Assembly: GCA_949751835.1 (NCBI GenBank)
Contig: CATKHK010000026.1
Coordinates: 124,001 to 188,000, forward strand
Source of the DNA: Blepharisma japonicum
Taxonomy: Eukaryota; Ciliophora; Heterotrichea; Heterotrichida; Blepharismidae
Length of the DNA stretch: 64,000 nucleotides
Direction of reading: 5' to 3'
Position 1 is the first letter of the stretch, and every line of letters begins with the position of its first letter. The translations under genes and the position numbers were made by a program. The notes under the pieces are model-generated. The model did not search any database, was not told the DNA's origin, and was given only the letters and a program-made list of their open reading frames with translations. Of the stretch, positions 1-12,504 are shown piece by piece.

Positions 1-596
1 ACTTTGTGATGAGAAATTTGGCTTTGGAGATTTATTGTTAGACATTTGGAATGAAACATGTGTGAGCAGTTATACATAAGCTGATACTCCTCCTCTGGGA
101 TTTCTTTTCCACATAATTCACATTTAGCAGATGGAGAATCCATATTTCATTCATCATGTAATTGCTTTGCAAGCATTTCAGATTTTTCAAGCTCTTGAAA
201 CTTATCTATTTTTTTGGTAACCACAGGGACTTTTCTTTTGGGGAACTCAATTGATTCACGCTTGTCTAGAAATTTCAGACGAGGCTTAATAGAGCCGATT
301 CTTCCTATCATTATCTGATGTATCAAGTCTAATTTTTCATTATTATCAAGATTATTTTGCCCATACTGAGTTTGTACCTCTGAAATCAGCCTCAGAAATA
401 TTTCTGATTTAAAGTTTAGTCTTGCATATGCGACTCCAGCTGCAAACACATCAAGAGCCGACAAATTGGCACTATAATTTTTCAACGAGTTTTGTATTTC
501 TTCTAAATCATCATTATAATTAGATTCTTGGCTATCACCCTCATTGAATAAATTTTCCATATCTTTTGGTCTTTCATTACAAGTCTTTCTCATCAT
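1..596 (-). CDS. RING-finger protein, C-terminal part runs off the window
   Basis: The frame opens with ATG at 594-596 and reads left through a TGA at 147-149 (taken as Trp) to the window edge, so the C-terminus is missing. About the first 150 residues are charged and helical with no motif I recognise. Beyond the TGA comes a RING-like start: C-x2-C (CELCGK), then CSHMFHSKC, which fits the third Cys, the His and the next Cys of a RING or RING-H2 domain; the last zinc ligands would lie outside the window. The family usually acts as E3 ubiquitin ligases. An internal Met (MENLF) is an alternative start. Confidence 0.65.
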
Positions 597-672
597 TTTA
601 ATATGAATTTTCTATAGAATTCAATATTAAATATCACATTATAATTATGAAACTCAAAGTATTTTACTATTA

Positions 673-2278
<1,606 letters not shown>

Positions 2279-2409
2279 TTTTTTATGTGCAATTTAGCTG
2301 GTTTCGCATTAATTATTACATGTTACTTATCAATAAAAATAAGCGAATTATATCTTTCAATGAAAAAATCTGAGGAGAGCTTTAATTTAATGCTTAAATT
2401 TAATTAAAA

Positions 2410-3018
2410 ATGGGAGCAAGTTGTTCACAAGATTCCAGAGATTCCCAACGAATTTCGAGTCAGCAGCTTGCAAATAGCCGAGGCCGGCAAACATATGACA
2501 CTCAGACTATCAGAGCCTCAGGAAACCCTCGAATTACTATAGAATCCACAAGAGGACCATCTGAAACTGTGAGCACTCATTTCTCACGAAGAACTACTAA
2601 TAGGTCCAGACTTTCCACTCTTAACGATTCTTATTCCTTCGAATACGCCCAGCAGGTGTTATTAGACGCATATAAAGGGAATTTGGATATTGTCAACAAG
2701 CATATAAAAGAGGGATTTGCAGTGGATTTTCCACTTAACCAGTCAGGGTGGACTTTAGCTCATATTGCAGCTCAGATGAAAAATCTTGAGATGCTTGAGA
2801 CACTTATTAAATACAAATGTGATCTTGATATTCAAGAAATAGGAGAAGGGTGGACACCAATTATGGTGGCCGCTATCAATAACTCGATTGAAATTGCAAA
2901 GATGCTTGTTAAATACAATGCTGATCTTTCAATCAAGGATAACAACCAAATGACTGCTATTCAGTTGGCTGAAAAGTACAGAAGCAGAGAAGTTTATGAA
3001 GTGCTTAGGGTGGCATAA
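2410..3018 (+). CDS. Ankyrin-repeat protein with a myristoylation-type N-terminus
   Basis: 202 residues, no intron, TAA stop. The start MGASCSQ has Gly2, a small residue at position 5 or 6 and a nearby Cys, the pattern of N-myristoylated and often palmitoylated proteins. A Ser/Arg/Thr-rich stretch (about 8-75) precedes ankyrin-type repeats over roughly 78-200 (GWTLAHIAAQ, GWTPIMVAAINNS, MTAIQLAEKY). A peripheral membrane adaptor is inferred; partners are unknown. The gene sits between a kinase and a DHHC palmitoyltransferase, which may be chance. Confidence 0.75.
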   Translation: MGASCSQDSRDSQRISSQQLANSRGRQTYDTQTIRASGNPRITIESTRGPSETVSTHFSRRTTNRSRLSTLNDSYSFEYAQQVLLDAYKGNLDIVNKHIKEGFAVDFPLNQSGWTLAHIAAQMKNLEMLETLIKYKCDLDIQEIGEGWTPIMVAAINNSIEIAKMLVKYNADLSIKDNNQMTAIQLAEKYRSREVYEVLRVA

Positions 3019-3133
3019 GAAATCGATAGATTCATTGATAAGATTTAATAAATTTATTTTCTTTCCAAAAATGAATAAAAATACCTTCAAAAGACATTTT
3101 CTAATCTCAATCATTATACTTAAATAAGCGCAG

Positions 3134-4363
3134 ATGAAATTGCTTCACCCTCGTATCCTAATCTCTACCCTACATGTGGTGCTTTTAACCCTTTCTGGCT
3201 TCTTTATTCCTTCTCTTCACAATCCTGAAGAATTCATTTTCTATCTTTTTTGGTACTTTTTACTTAGAATCACCGCAATAACTTCAGTTCTCCTTTATTT
3301 AATCACAAGCTTCAAAGACCCAGGGTTCATTCCTTTGTACTCCGAAGCTCTGACTTCATCTGAAGCAGCTTTAGCAATTAAAGATTCTACTCATCACAAG
3401 CAAACATCGTCAGTGGCAAGTCATCTTACGGCAGCTTCAACAACCCACAGAGTTGAGTACAAGCAGAGTCCTAGTACAAATGCAAGTGCGCTTAACCAAG
3501 GAAGCAATCAAAACCAACTCCAATCATCCCCTAAACAAACTGATATAGTAAACCTTTCTCAAGAAGGGTCTATTAATTTTGAATGCATGAATTCAGATAG
3601 GCTACAAGTAAGTTTAAGCGAAGAGAACTCAATTGTAATTAATATTGACGAGCTGCCTGAGGACGAAATTGTGGTATTTAAAAACCAGTCACATGAAGAA
3701 AACGATGTAATCAATTCTGGAGATAGCTCAATCCCATCAATTTTCAGCAAAAATAGTGAAAACGCTGAACTTGAGGATATTATGGTAATTGTGCAGCCAA
3801 TTGGGGATTCTGACTGTCCAAGCTTCCCATCAAGTGAAAACGAAGTGCACGAAGCTGCGATGAGGTATTGCACAGCTTGCCATATAGATCAGCCAATCCG
3901 AGCTAAACATTGCAGTCAGTGCTCTCGATGTGTAGCTACATTTGACCATCATTGCCCATTTCTAGGTATCTGCATAGGCGAAAAAAACAGATTTTTATTT
4001 TATTGGCTGCTGTTTTTTGTAGCTTCAGAGTGCTGAATAGGAGCTGTTACAGCCTTGGCGTCAATTCATATTGACACTTGGGAAGCTGAAAATATACAAT
4101 TCATAATCCTGGGAATTATAGGGATTATTATTGGTACACTTATTACTATTCTTTGGACTTATCATTCATATCTGGCAAGTACAAATTTAACGACCTGGGA
4201 AACTAAAAGCTGGAAAAAAATCACTTACCTGAATGGCTTGGAAAAATCCAAAGGCTCACCATTCTCTAAAGGCTTTATAGGAAATCTTGCATATTTTTGT
4301 AAAATCCACAAGAGCATCACAAATTGGGCCTTTACCAGCAGAAAAAGTAATGTAAATTTGTAA
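3134..4363 (+). CDS. DHHC-type protein S-palmitoyltransferase
   Basis: 409 residues; TGA at 4034-4036 is read as Trp inside the third membrane segment. Two N-terminal membrane segments (about 8-30 and 35-55) are followed by a long polar Ser/Gln-rich cytosolic loop (about 60-240), unusually long for the family. The Cys-rich domain then follows: [16 protein letters not shown] and DHHC at residues 271-274, whose Cys forms the acyl intermediate. Two more membrane segments follow, then a TTWE sequence matching the family TTxE motif. It transfers long-chain acyl groups to Cys of membrane proteins at endomembranes or the plasma membrane. The 3' end lies 46 bp from the convergent RING gene. Confidence 0.92.
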
Positions 4364-4409
4364 AAAATTGTTTTAACTATTAAATTATATTTTTCAGGCT
4401 TCTAATACA

Positions 4410-5181
4410 TTAGTTTGCTATTCTAGTCAAACTTTGTCTTATATTATTTCTACACACTGGGCATGTTGTGCTGTTTCTCATAAGCCATCGATCTATACAC
4501 GCTGCATGAAAAACGTGCCTACATACTGGTAAAGCTCTCAATACTTCTTCAAGCGAAAAAACTTCATGACATATAGGGCATTGTAAGTTTAAATCACTTG
4601 TCCGAGTAGTAAACGAAGAAATTAGGTTCAGATCTTCATCTGAGAATAAGTTGGTTTCTTCATTAATTGGAGAGTTCATCAATCCATTCATAAAAGAATT
4701 TCTCAAGGTAGCTTGATAATATCTCTAGTTATGAACTTACTATTGATTTATAGATATTACAGCTCCATATAACAGCAAGCACAGCATGGCTGAGTGATAT
4801 TATTAAAAGGACTAAAATGACTCAGCTCTCAACCGTAGTCCCACAGGATTCTCCACTTCCTTTCATCAGGGCATAAAAAGTGATTCCAATTATAGTCCAT
4901 ATTACTACAAAAGGACACAGAAAAGTCAGAAAAAAGAATGCGAGACTTGCAATAATGTAAAAGTTGTGACGTTTTCAAATCACCAGAATAAAGGTAGACC
5001 GGACGAGAAATATACTCAAAGAAAATAAGAGAATCCAATAGTTGAAAGGATAGACACAGCTAAATAGAAATTACTCGAAAGAGTCTCATCTTCAGATAGC
5101 AACTATAGCTAGTAAAAGAAATGCTAAGGCTAAAGGGACTTCGGCTCTGTCTAGAATTTACAATAATCGAGTATTTGCCAT
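4410..5181 (-). CDS. Multi-pass membrane RING-H2 protein, likely E3 ubiquitin ligase
   Basis: Spliced product 241 residues from four exons (introns 5147-5161, 5060-5074 and 4725-4740); the length closes in frame. The start is ATG at 5179-5181 (MANTRLL). About five hydrophobic segments follow, for example PLALAFLLLAIVAI, YWILLFSLSIF, YIIASLAFFFLTFL, FVVIWTIIGITFYAL and WVILVLLIISL, with TGA as Trp at several points. The C-terminal RING-H2 reads CPICHEVF, CRHVFHAACIDRW and TCPVCRN, a full C3H2C3 set. An overlapping open frame at 4829-5038 is a shadow. The architecture suggests a membrane-anchored ubiquitin ligase; the substrate is unknown. Confidence 0.85.
4725..4740 (-). other. 16-nt intron, RING-H2 gene
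   Basis: Reads gtaagttcataactag and ends in an in-frame TAG; its removal joins the last membrane segment to the RING exon. Confidence 0.85.
5060..5074 (-). other. 15-nt intron, RING-H2 gene
   Basis: Reads gtaatttctatttag; it carries an in-frame TAA and its removal keeps the hydrophobic frame open. Confidence 0.8.
5147..5161 (-). other. 15-nt intron, RING-H2 gene
   Basis: Reads gtaaattctagacag after seven codons; removal bypasses an in-frame TAA and joins the start to the first membrane segment. Confidence 0.75.
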
Positions 5182-5389
5182 TTCTACGCCATTTTAAAAT
5201 GACTAAAAATACTTCGACTGAGAAAATGGCTCCGAGTTTCCATATTAAAGTGAGAAGATTTGGGAATACAATAAACAGTGATTATATTATTGACTATTAA
5301 TTAAATTGCAAGCTTATTTGAGAGAAAATATGTCAATAATTTATCAGAGAAGCAGCCATTAATAAGCAAATGCTTATAAATAATTTAAT

Positions 5390-6277
5390 TTATCCGATAT
5401 AGTCTGCAATATCTCGAATATATCTCTCCTTAATAGGAAGTCCAGAATTCTTTAAGCATAAATACACATACAAAAACCCAGCCTTTCTTTTAAAAGCTGA
5501 CTCAGTATTCGGCTTTAAATTTCTAATCCTGCTAGGAATATACCCTTTCTTACAGCATAATGCTGCACAACAATCGCTGCAATAGTCTTTTGCTCTATCC
5601 CATTTAGATTTTTGAAAGCCACCCATCAAGCCAGGAAGAGCGCAGAAAATAATAAATATGCAAGGGATCACTGATAAAAGGCCGAAAGGAATTACCCACA
5701 TCGCATTATAATCGTCGATTGGGTAATTTATTCCGTCATTAAATAATATTTCAATAGTTGTTCCAGACTTCCCTGGATAAGTAAACTCGTCAATTTTAGC
5801 AGGGTCAGTTTCTCCTCCATCACTATTTAAATACCATTTACAGTCGACTTTTTCCCCTACAAGGAATTGCCCAGCCCCTTCCAATGGGGTGCACATCCAG
5901 CGTGGCAAAAATTTTTGGCTTGATCTGCATTTATCGCCGAACTCCCAGTAGTCACCACAATCCGAGTATTTGTAAGCATAGGTGTTCTCTATTTCTAAGG
6001 TGTCAGGCCTGTCGTTGCTTCCGCTTGAACTGCATCCATATCCAGGATAGGATTTTCCATCAACTTCTACAGCAACTTTATATTGGATGTAAGTATGCCA
6101 TCTCAAATAACTTGTTGTATATGAAGTAATGCCCATAATAGTGCAGGTAGAGGAGTGTCACGATTTTACTTCGAGAGGATAGTAAATCCCAAAGTAAACG
6201 CCACATCAAACTGGAAAACCGATTAGGAAAATTATGAGCATGAGGAATAGCACCCCACAATAATCATCTCTATTCAT
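5390..6277 (-). CDS. Two-TM protein with a Cys-rich external domain, function unknown
   Basis: 295 residues, no intron; TGA is Trp at least twice in the N-terminal part. The start ATG at 6275-6277 is followed by a hydrophobic segment (CGVLFLMLIIFLIGFPVW). About 170 mostly polar residues with several Cys and aromatic residues form the likely luminal or external domain. A second hydrophobic segment (MWVIPFGLLSVIPCIFIIF) leads into a Cys- and Lys-rich cytosolic tail (DYCSDCCAALCCKKG), which could be acylated. The layout resembles small two-TM accessory subunits, but I do not recognise a family. Confidence 0.7.
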
Positions 6278-6633
6278 ATTTATTATTAAAATAGTTTTAA
6301 TATTGATTAATTATGCAGTTGCCATCAACTATAAATTTTTAAATTTTGTATAAATATATCTTTCGAATTTTATATTTGACAAAGTTACAAGCTTCTCTTA
6401 TTTTCTTAATATAAAAAGCTTATAGGTTTTTGGTAATTTATAGTTTTGCTTATTTTTTAGCTCAACCTAAATGTTAAAGTTATCCAAGAAAGCAGTCTTA
6501 TTTATGCCTACGATATCTCACATCTTAAGCTGCTTTTGCTTTATGCCGATTAATTATTCTATAAATTCATCTCTCCATATTAAATTCGTTACTCATTTTT
6601 AACTATTTGCCTTAGCTAGACTATATTCGAAAA
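6278..6633. other. Intergenic, nothing recognised
   Basis: AT-rich gap between two leftward genes. No convincing frame or RNA gene seen. Confidence 0.6.
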
Positions 6634-7692
6634 TTAAATTAGCTTTGTATTGGGATTTGCTGCTCTTTCAGTGCGCTTTAAATTTTCTATTTTAGCTTCA
6701 ATACCAGGTTTGAGAGGGACCAAAAGTTTGATTATGACAACGCATCATTCTCTACACATAGGATTTTCCATATCGAATTCAGAGCTTTTCAGTAAATCAT
6801 AGAGATGTGAATCAGCTAAATCTGCAGCTTCCTGACAGTTTTCAAGTGTATTGGCGATTATCTGTAAAATCAGAGCTCTTTGACCTGGAGCATGGCAGCC
6901 AGCTGCAAGAATGTCATAACATTTTAAAATTACCCCAGAGTTTAGTGCCATACTTTTGAATATAGGATATTTTGGAGTTTCTCTTGTTAATAAGTTTAAT
7001 AATTCTAAGTTTAATTGAAAATTTTCATCAGATGAATTCAGAAATTCATTTAAAATAGCTGTATAGTCCTCTGGCCTTAATGAAAACCATTGAGTTTGGC
7101 TTTCAGAAAGAAGTGAATTTTTCTGCTCCCAAGTCTCTTCTAAGCTAGATTTTATAAATTCAAATAAATGAATTTTATGAATCCCATCCAAAGTTTCAGA
7201 AATTCTGCTTAAATTGTTTGGAAGTAATTTTGAAAATAAATAATAGATCCATTCAAATTCATCCTCTTTACATTCTATATTTTCTAAGAAAAATCTTATT
7301 AAATCAATTCTTTCTTTGATGAATTGCTCTTTGAGATCTTCTGATTCTCCTATAATGTTGTGGCAGAGCATAAGCATAAATTTTAGGTTTGAATTTTCAT
7401 ATGGGATTGAGCCTAGCAAGTTAAAACACATTTCAAGATGTTCAGCATTCCCAAGGCTAAAATTCACTAAAAATTGTGTGAACTCTCTTAAACCAGTCTC
7501 AGGCACAACTATAGGCCCAAGAAAATCTTTTATTTTTGCTTGAGCTCTGCTTCCTTCAACACAAAGGTTTCTTAAAATTTTATAAAAAAATACTGGGTCG
7601 GCACCGCTCAAGGAATTTAAATCATCTAAATATTTTTGCCTTGCTTCAGAAGAATTCAGAGTTTCCCCAAGAATCTTCTGAAAATCTACCAT
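6634..7692 (-). CDS. Ataxin-10-like helical repeat protein
   Basis: 352 residues, almost entirely helical with short Leu-rich repeats as in armadillo or HEAT proteins. TGA at 6745-6747 is Trp, and the frame ends at a TAA at 6634. The best family clue is near the C-terminus: NPMCREWCVVIIKLL follows a short helix, matching the pattern NPF-x-x-EWA-x-x-x-I-x-x-L of the ataxin-10 domain. Ataxin-10 relatives act in cytokinesis and ciliary or basal-body complexes. I chose ATG at 7690-7692 (MVDFQK); reading further upstream would need a GTG start. The assignment rests on one conserved stretch, so it is tentative. Confidence 0.6.
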
Positions 7693-7767
7693 TTTCTTGA
7701 TTTTATTGCAATACACTCATTTATATTTTATTAATATATTTATTTTTAACAGCATAAAGGAAATAAT

Positions 7768-9237
7768 TTACCTTTTTGAGCCTAGTCCAAGAGATCCTTC
7801 TGAAACCATATCCTGTGAAAATATAAAATCTGCTTCAGAATTTCCTTTAAATAGCTCTCCCAACGTTTCCATGCCTGAGGTTTTAGCTATGTCCAATTTC
7901 TATATAAAAATTACCAGTAGTTCTCCATAATTTGCACAAAATGGGTCTTGCCTTACCTGATGAGTAGGCTTTAAATTATATTGGACCCATGGTGTTCCTT
8001 CTCTACTCAGTACCCTTATTAAATGGTTCCCATCTTTTACTATACCTTTATTCATCATATTACCTCCCTTAATTGCATTTCCTTTCAACAGTAGCTTAGG
8101 AGGCCTATATTTTTTATTTGGCATTGCCGGGAGTAGTTCTTTATGCTGTTCAAAAAAATTGCAAGGTTTCAAAGACTGTACATAATTTTCATTAATTAAA
8201 AATCTTACTTTCTGTGGCACCCCATATCATTTTTGATAATTTTCAAGAGAGTTTGTTTCTTTAATTACAGGCTTCAAATAAATACTTGGCTGAGGCGAAG
8301 ATTTGCATGAGTTCGAATCATTGAAATCAGTAAAAACTGGTTCACTTTTGATGTCATTCTGGTTTGTGTTTTGCTGGGTGTTTACTGTAGTAATAAATGT
8401 TACATCTTTGCTGTTATTTTCTCCACCCTGCTGGTCTGTAGGAAAGTTTTCTGAGTCAGAAGATTTAAGAATATCTTCATTAGTAGCTTGAATAAAATCA
8501 GACTGAGTTTTATAGGATTCTCTACTTCAAAGTGATCTAATATCTTGGTCGGTTTTGTTTCCACCTGCTGATCTTGTTATTACTGATTTTGAATTCTGCT
8601 CAGTTAAGGTATATACAGAAGGCGGCTCAGAGAGAGTTTTTCATTCTTTTTTTGCAACTTTTCTGACTTGGCCTGGAGAGCCTAAAATAAATGAAGGCTT
8701 TGAACTTTCTTCTGAGGTGTAAACTTGTGAGTAACCTGAACTTTTCCTTGCTGATGAGAAGTAGCCGGCTGATGATGGCTTGATTATTCTTACTTTTTCT
8801 TGTTGGGAAAATGATCGCTTTAATGCAATTTCTTTTAATATGGGAGAAGCTGCTGATTTTGGCTTAAATGGAGAGATTTTGATAGTTTCGGCGACGTTTT
8901 TTCTTGCACTAAAATATACTTTGCCTGATTTTTTTGGTTTTGGGTCTTCTAAATTAGCGTTTTGAGAGGTGTGTTGTTCATTATCAAAATATTTCCCAGA
9001 CATTTGTCCATTGGAAGCTAAGCTGTACTCGCTTTGGTTTCTATTTAGCGGGCCATCAGCTGGAGGAATTATTAAAGAAGATTGATCATTTTGTGCAGGA
9101 ATTGATATGTCATTTATTGAAGAATCCTGAAATGAAGTTTGCTGAATTTTTGCTGTTAAAACTGGTGGTAGATTTTTTCCATATATTTGGAAAGTTGGTT
9201 TTCCTTGTTGTTCTCTTGGGATATCAAGGTGAAACAT
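7768..9237 (-). CDS. Unknown Ser/Pro/Gln-rich protein with a conserved-looking C-terminal domain
   Basis: Spliced product 484 residues with one intron (7900-7914) and TGA-Trp at several points (for example 8641). The N-terminal 350 residues are polar and low in complexity, probably disordered. The C-terminal part is different: KVRFLINENYVQSL, CNFFEQHKELLP, KKYRPPKLLLKGN, then HLIRVLSREGTPWVQYNLKP, which looks like a folded beta-rich module. I do not recognise a family. It starts with ATG at 9235-9237 and ends with TAA at 7768, 75 bp from the next gene's start. Confidence 0.7.
7900..7914 (-). other. 15-nt intron
   Basis: Reads gtaatttttatatag; ends in an in-frame TAG. Removing it continues the protein for 45 residues to a TAA. 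Confidence 0.8.
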
Positions 9238-9870
9238 ATAAGTTATAAATAGTATATTACTTATTATTTAATAAAAGGAATTACTCTGAAAAATTATGTA
9301 AAAGGTGTATCCTTGTTCAGCTCTGTTTTATATTTTATATTACTTTTATCTATTAATCAAGCAGTTAGCATGCATTCAACTATCAAAAAATGATATTTTA
9401 TAAAATCCACATGTTTAACATTTTTATTTAATGATGAGTAGTTCTTATGATAGTAATCACAACAAACATTCTTGAGTGTAAGCTATAAAAAATATTATAA
9501 AGTGATAGAAGTATTAATTGAGCATTTCTCTTTTGGTACTTATAGTCTTAATACTAAATGGCCAGGTCTGCAAATATCAATAACCAGTAATGGCATATTA
9601 TGCACAATTAGCCTTAAAGCAAAACATTTAATATTTAGATTACTGAATTATATAATAAAAAACTCTGCAATCCCTTTTATCACCCCTCCAAAAGCATGCT
9701 AATCATAACTCAATGAATTTCTTCTCCTTATTCTCAACTCGAATCTCTTTGTCCTCCTTTCTTCCTGGCTTCATTCTTAAGTTTCCTCTTCAATTGCTAA
9801 TTAAATCGAATTAGAAATAATATCTTTCTAATGGACCACTTCTTTCATTCTTTTCATATATTTTGTAAAG
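9238..9870. other. Divergent intergenic region upstream of MAP kinase
   Basis: AT-rich; the 140 bp before the kinase ATG is pyrimidine-rich on the plus strand. A 19-codon upstream frame (9831-9887) starts here and overlaps the kinase start in another frame. An open stretch at 9472-9702 has no ATG and looks like chance. Confidence 0.5.
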
Positions 9871-11136
9871 ATGGAGAACACCTCTAATCAAAGAACTCGA
9901 GATGAAGGATTAAACCAATATTCCGTTTCCCAACTCAATGGACCTTCCGCTGTCAACCGTCGAACTGCCAAAGTAATCGGCTCCACTTTTCAGCTTGACA
10001 CTCGCTATGAAATTCTTGACACTCTTGGAAGCGGCGCTTATGGAGTTGTCGTCTCAGCACGTGACACAGTAACAGGCGAGCATGTAGCAATAAAAAAGAT
10101 CGAAAAAGCCTTCGAGCATTCCACATTTACAAAGCGAACTTTAAGAGAACTAATAATCCTGCGGCTTTTGAATCACGAAAACATCATGAGAATCAAAACC
10201 ATTCAGTTGCCATTATCTCGTGAAGATTTTGATGAAATTTATGTCGTCAATGAGCTTATGGAAACTGACTTAAGCTCTATTATCAAATCTCCTCAGCCGC
10301 TATCAGATGAACACTGTCAGTTCTTTTTGTATCAAATTCTTAGAGGACTGAAATTCATGCATAGTGCATGCATCCTTCATAGGGATTTAAAGCCTAGAAA
10401 CTTGTTGGTCAACTCAAACTGTGACTTGAAAATATGCGACTTTGGGCTGGCAAGGCCAAATATGAAGGAGCTGAAAGTAACGTCCACACAAATGACCGAT
10501 TATGTAGCCACAAGGTGGTACAGAGCACCAGAAGTCCTATTGACTTATAAAAAATACACACCTGCCATGGATATGTGGTCTGTGGGCTGCATTTTTGGCG
10601 AGCTTTTGCTTAGAAAACCAATTTTGCCTGGAAATGATGCAAATCATCAGCTGGAGCTGATTTTTAATTTGCTTGGGACTCCTTCTGACAAAGATATAGC
10701 AAGTATCCCACATCCTCGTTCTAGAGAAAAAGTGATGAGGATGGCTAAAAGATCAGGAAAATCATTTGAATCCACTTTCCGCAGTGCAAATCCAGATGCG
10801 TTGGATTTATTGAAAAAGATGCTAACATTTAATCCTGAAGAAAGAATTAAGGTGGAAGACGCGCTGGCACATCCATATCTGGCTGCTTTACATTTCCCTG
10901 ATGATGAGCCTACTTGTGATCCGGTTTCATTATTTGATTTTGAGTTCGAAAGACAGGTTCTGACTATGAATGACTTAAAAAATTTGATTTATGAAGAAAT
11001 CCTACTGTACCATTTTCAAGGGAAAAAAGAGCAATATGAAAAAGCTAAAAAAGATTATGATAGACAGCTGCATTTGCCTGGGAGAAGACTTTCAAGAGAC
11101 AGAGAGGAAAGTGATGAGGAAGATGAGCTAAACTAG
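9871..11136 (+). CDS. MAP kinase (ERK-like, TDY activation motif), copy 1
   Basis: 421 residues, no intron, TAG stop. Motifs: [42 protein letters not shown], activation lip [14 protein letters not shown], and a GN-D-HQLELIF MAPK insert. The dual-phosphorylation site is TDY, the form common in ciliate, apicomplexan and some plant MAPKs. The C-terminal tail is acidic (SDEEDEL). All Trp codons here are TGG, unlike the second copy at 53003, which uses TGA at two conserved Trp positions. The N-terminal extension (VSQLNGPSAVNRRTAKVIG) is shared by both copies. Confidence 0.95.
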   Translation: MENTSNQRTRDEGLNQYSVSQLNGPSAVNRRTAKVIGSTFQLDTRYEILDTLGSGAYGVVVSARDTVTGEHVAIKKIEKAFEHSTFTKRTLRELIILRLLNHENIMRIKTIQLPLSREDFDEIYVVNELMETDLSSIIKSPQPLSDEHCQFFLYQILRGLKFMHSACILHRDLKPRNLLVNSNCDLKICDFGLARPNMKELKVTSTQMTDYVATRWYRAPEVLLTYKKYTPAMDMWSVGCIFGELLLRKPILPGNDANHQLELIFNLLGTPSDKDIASIPHPRSREKVMRMAKRSGKSFESTFRSANPDALDLLKKMLTFNPEERIKVEDALAHPYLAALHFPDDEPTCDPVSLFDFEFERQVLTMNDLKNLIYEEILLYHFQGKKEQYEKAKKDYDRQLHLPGRRLSRDREESDEEDELN

Positions 11137-11451
11137 TTAATGATAAAGCATGTTTAAGTTTGTATTAAATCATTACTTCATTTTAATTTTGTTAAATTGT
11201 ATGCAATGTTGGAAATTTCATTAAAGAACATGCAGAATATTAAATAATGAATTGCCTATTTTATAAAAATCTATATTGAAGAATAGTTATTGGAGATTTG
11301 ACTAAATTCAATGTTTGGCCGTTTCATAAGTATTACATTAAAGGGAAAAATTATTGAAATTATATATTAAAAGGATCTTGCATATTAATGTTAAACTTTT
11401 CATATATTTTAAAGATGAAATAAATAGGGGGACTTAGCAAGCTTTATAGTT
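11137..11451. other. Intergenic, nothing recognised
   Basis: AT-rich gap between two rightward genes; no supported feature. Confidence 0.6.
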
Positions 11452-12333
11452 ATGGATTGGGTAATAAATGAGTGGTTTACTGTGGAAGAGAATAGTGAAA
11501 CAAAAACAAAACCAAAAGAAATCGGCATTAATTATCAATGCATAGTTAAAGGATGCAATCACAAAGTTAAAACATTAAAAAGGTTGTGTCACCACTTAAA
11601 AAAGCATTTTTTTAAATGCCCAGAAGACAATGGAAAGTTTAAATGTTTTTGCAAGCTTGTTCGGCATATACAAAAAGAACATTTAACTCATTATATTCCC
11701 TCAAATCAAGGTCAAATATATAATACAAATAAAGAAGCAATTATTCATGGAAGCTTAACTAGTTTAGAGCCAAAAGATGATAAGGATAAGAATAATAAGA
11801 TGCCAAATATTTCAATTCTTATGAATTTTAATGATGAAATTCCTAAGAAAAGGCAAAATTCAACAGATAGTGATCAGGGATTACCAAATAAGTTTTTCCA
11901 TTCAGCCCTTAAGCCATTCAAAAACTATGAAAATGCTTATAAAGACACTTGAAAATCTTGCACAAATGATTTTAGTTCATCTCCGGGCTATGGAGTTCCA
12001 AATCTAAGCAAATTAGATAGCTCTAATAGTAAAGATACCTTTGAGAAAACTTGCAATGAAGAAATTAAGAAGGAGTCGCCAAGTGAAGGAATTTTATTAA
12101 AGCCCAAGATACCTCGCAAAAAATCAGTAATGCCTGAAAAAGACGACCACAAAGAGCTTGCATCTGCCTCTAAAAAACCAAATAATACTGTGAAGGGTGT
12201 TTCAAACCCTTTTGCAGCTAGAGTAGCTAAAAAAAGTGCAACGAAATTTAAAGATATACCTATAATACCTAGCCATAATTCTCTGCAGAAACGCCAATTT
12301 AATGATGACCATGCAAGAAGAGTATTTAAATAA
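11452..12333 (+). CDS. C2H2-type zinc-finger-like protein
   Basis: 293 residues, TGA-Trp at 11950-11952, TAA stop. Near the N-terminus two finger-like units are seen: C-x4-C followed by HHLKKH (YQCIVKGCNHK), then a looser unit with FKCFCK and RHIQKEH. The rest is Lys/Ser/Asn-rich and probably disordered, with a basic C-terminus (FAARVAKKSATKFK, QKRQF), which could be a nuclear-localisation signal. A DNA- or RNA-binding nuclear role is inferred only from the fingers. The start is the first ATG of the frame. Confidence 0.65.
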
Positions 12334-12504
12334 TTTGTAATAATTATTACTTAAAATTTATAAGTGACTTTATTATTAATATTTATAATTCTTGATTAAA
12401 ATTAATAGCTAAATTTATGCTAAAATTCTTTAATGCAAATAAAGCATCACTTAATATTTCTGTTATCCATAATTAATTTGCTACTCAAAGTAATACACTT
12501 AGTT

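Noticed and set aside
4829-5038. 69-codon open frame on the minus strand
   Set aside because: It overlaps the spliced membrane RING-H2 gene in another frame; the latter gives hydrophobic segments and a full RING, the former nothing recognisable.
8295-8315. tRNA-like T-arm sequence (gagttcgaatc)
   Set aside because: It lies inside a coding exon on the other strand, and no cloverleaf can be built around it.
9472-9702. 76-codon frame upstream of MAP kinase
   Set aside because: No ATG, no neighbour support, and composition like the surrounding AT-rich DNA.
12433-12504. Signal-peptide-like extension of the coiled-coil protein
   Set aside because: Hydrophobic only because the AT-rich 5' flank is translated; the protein has no other secretory feature.
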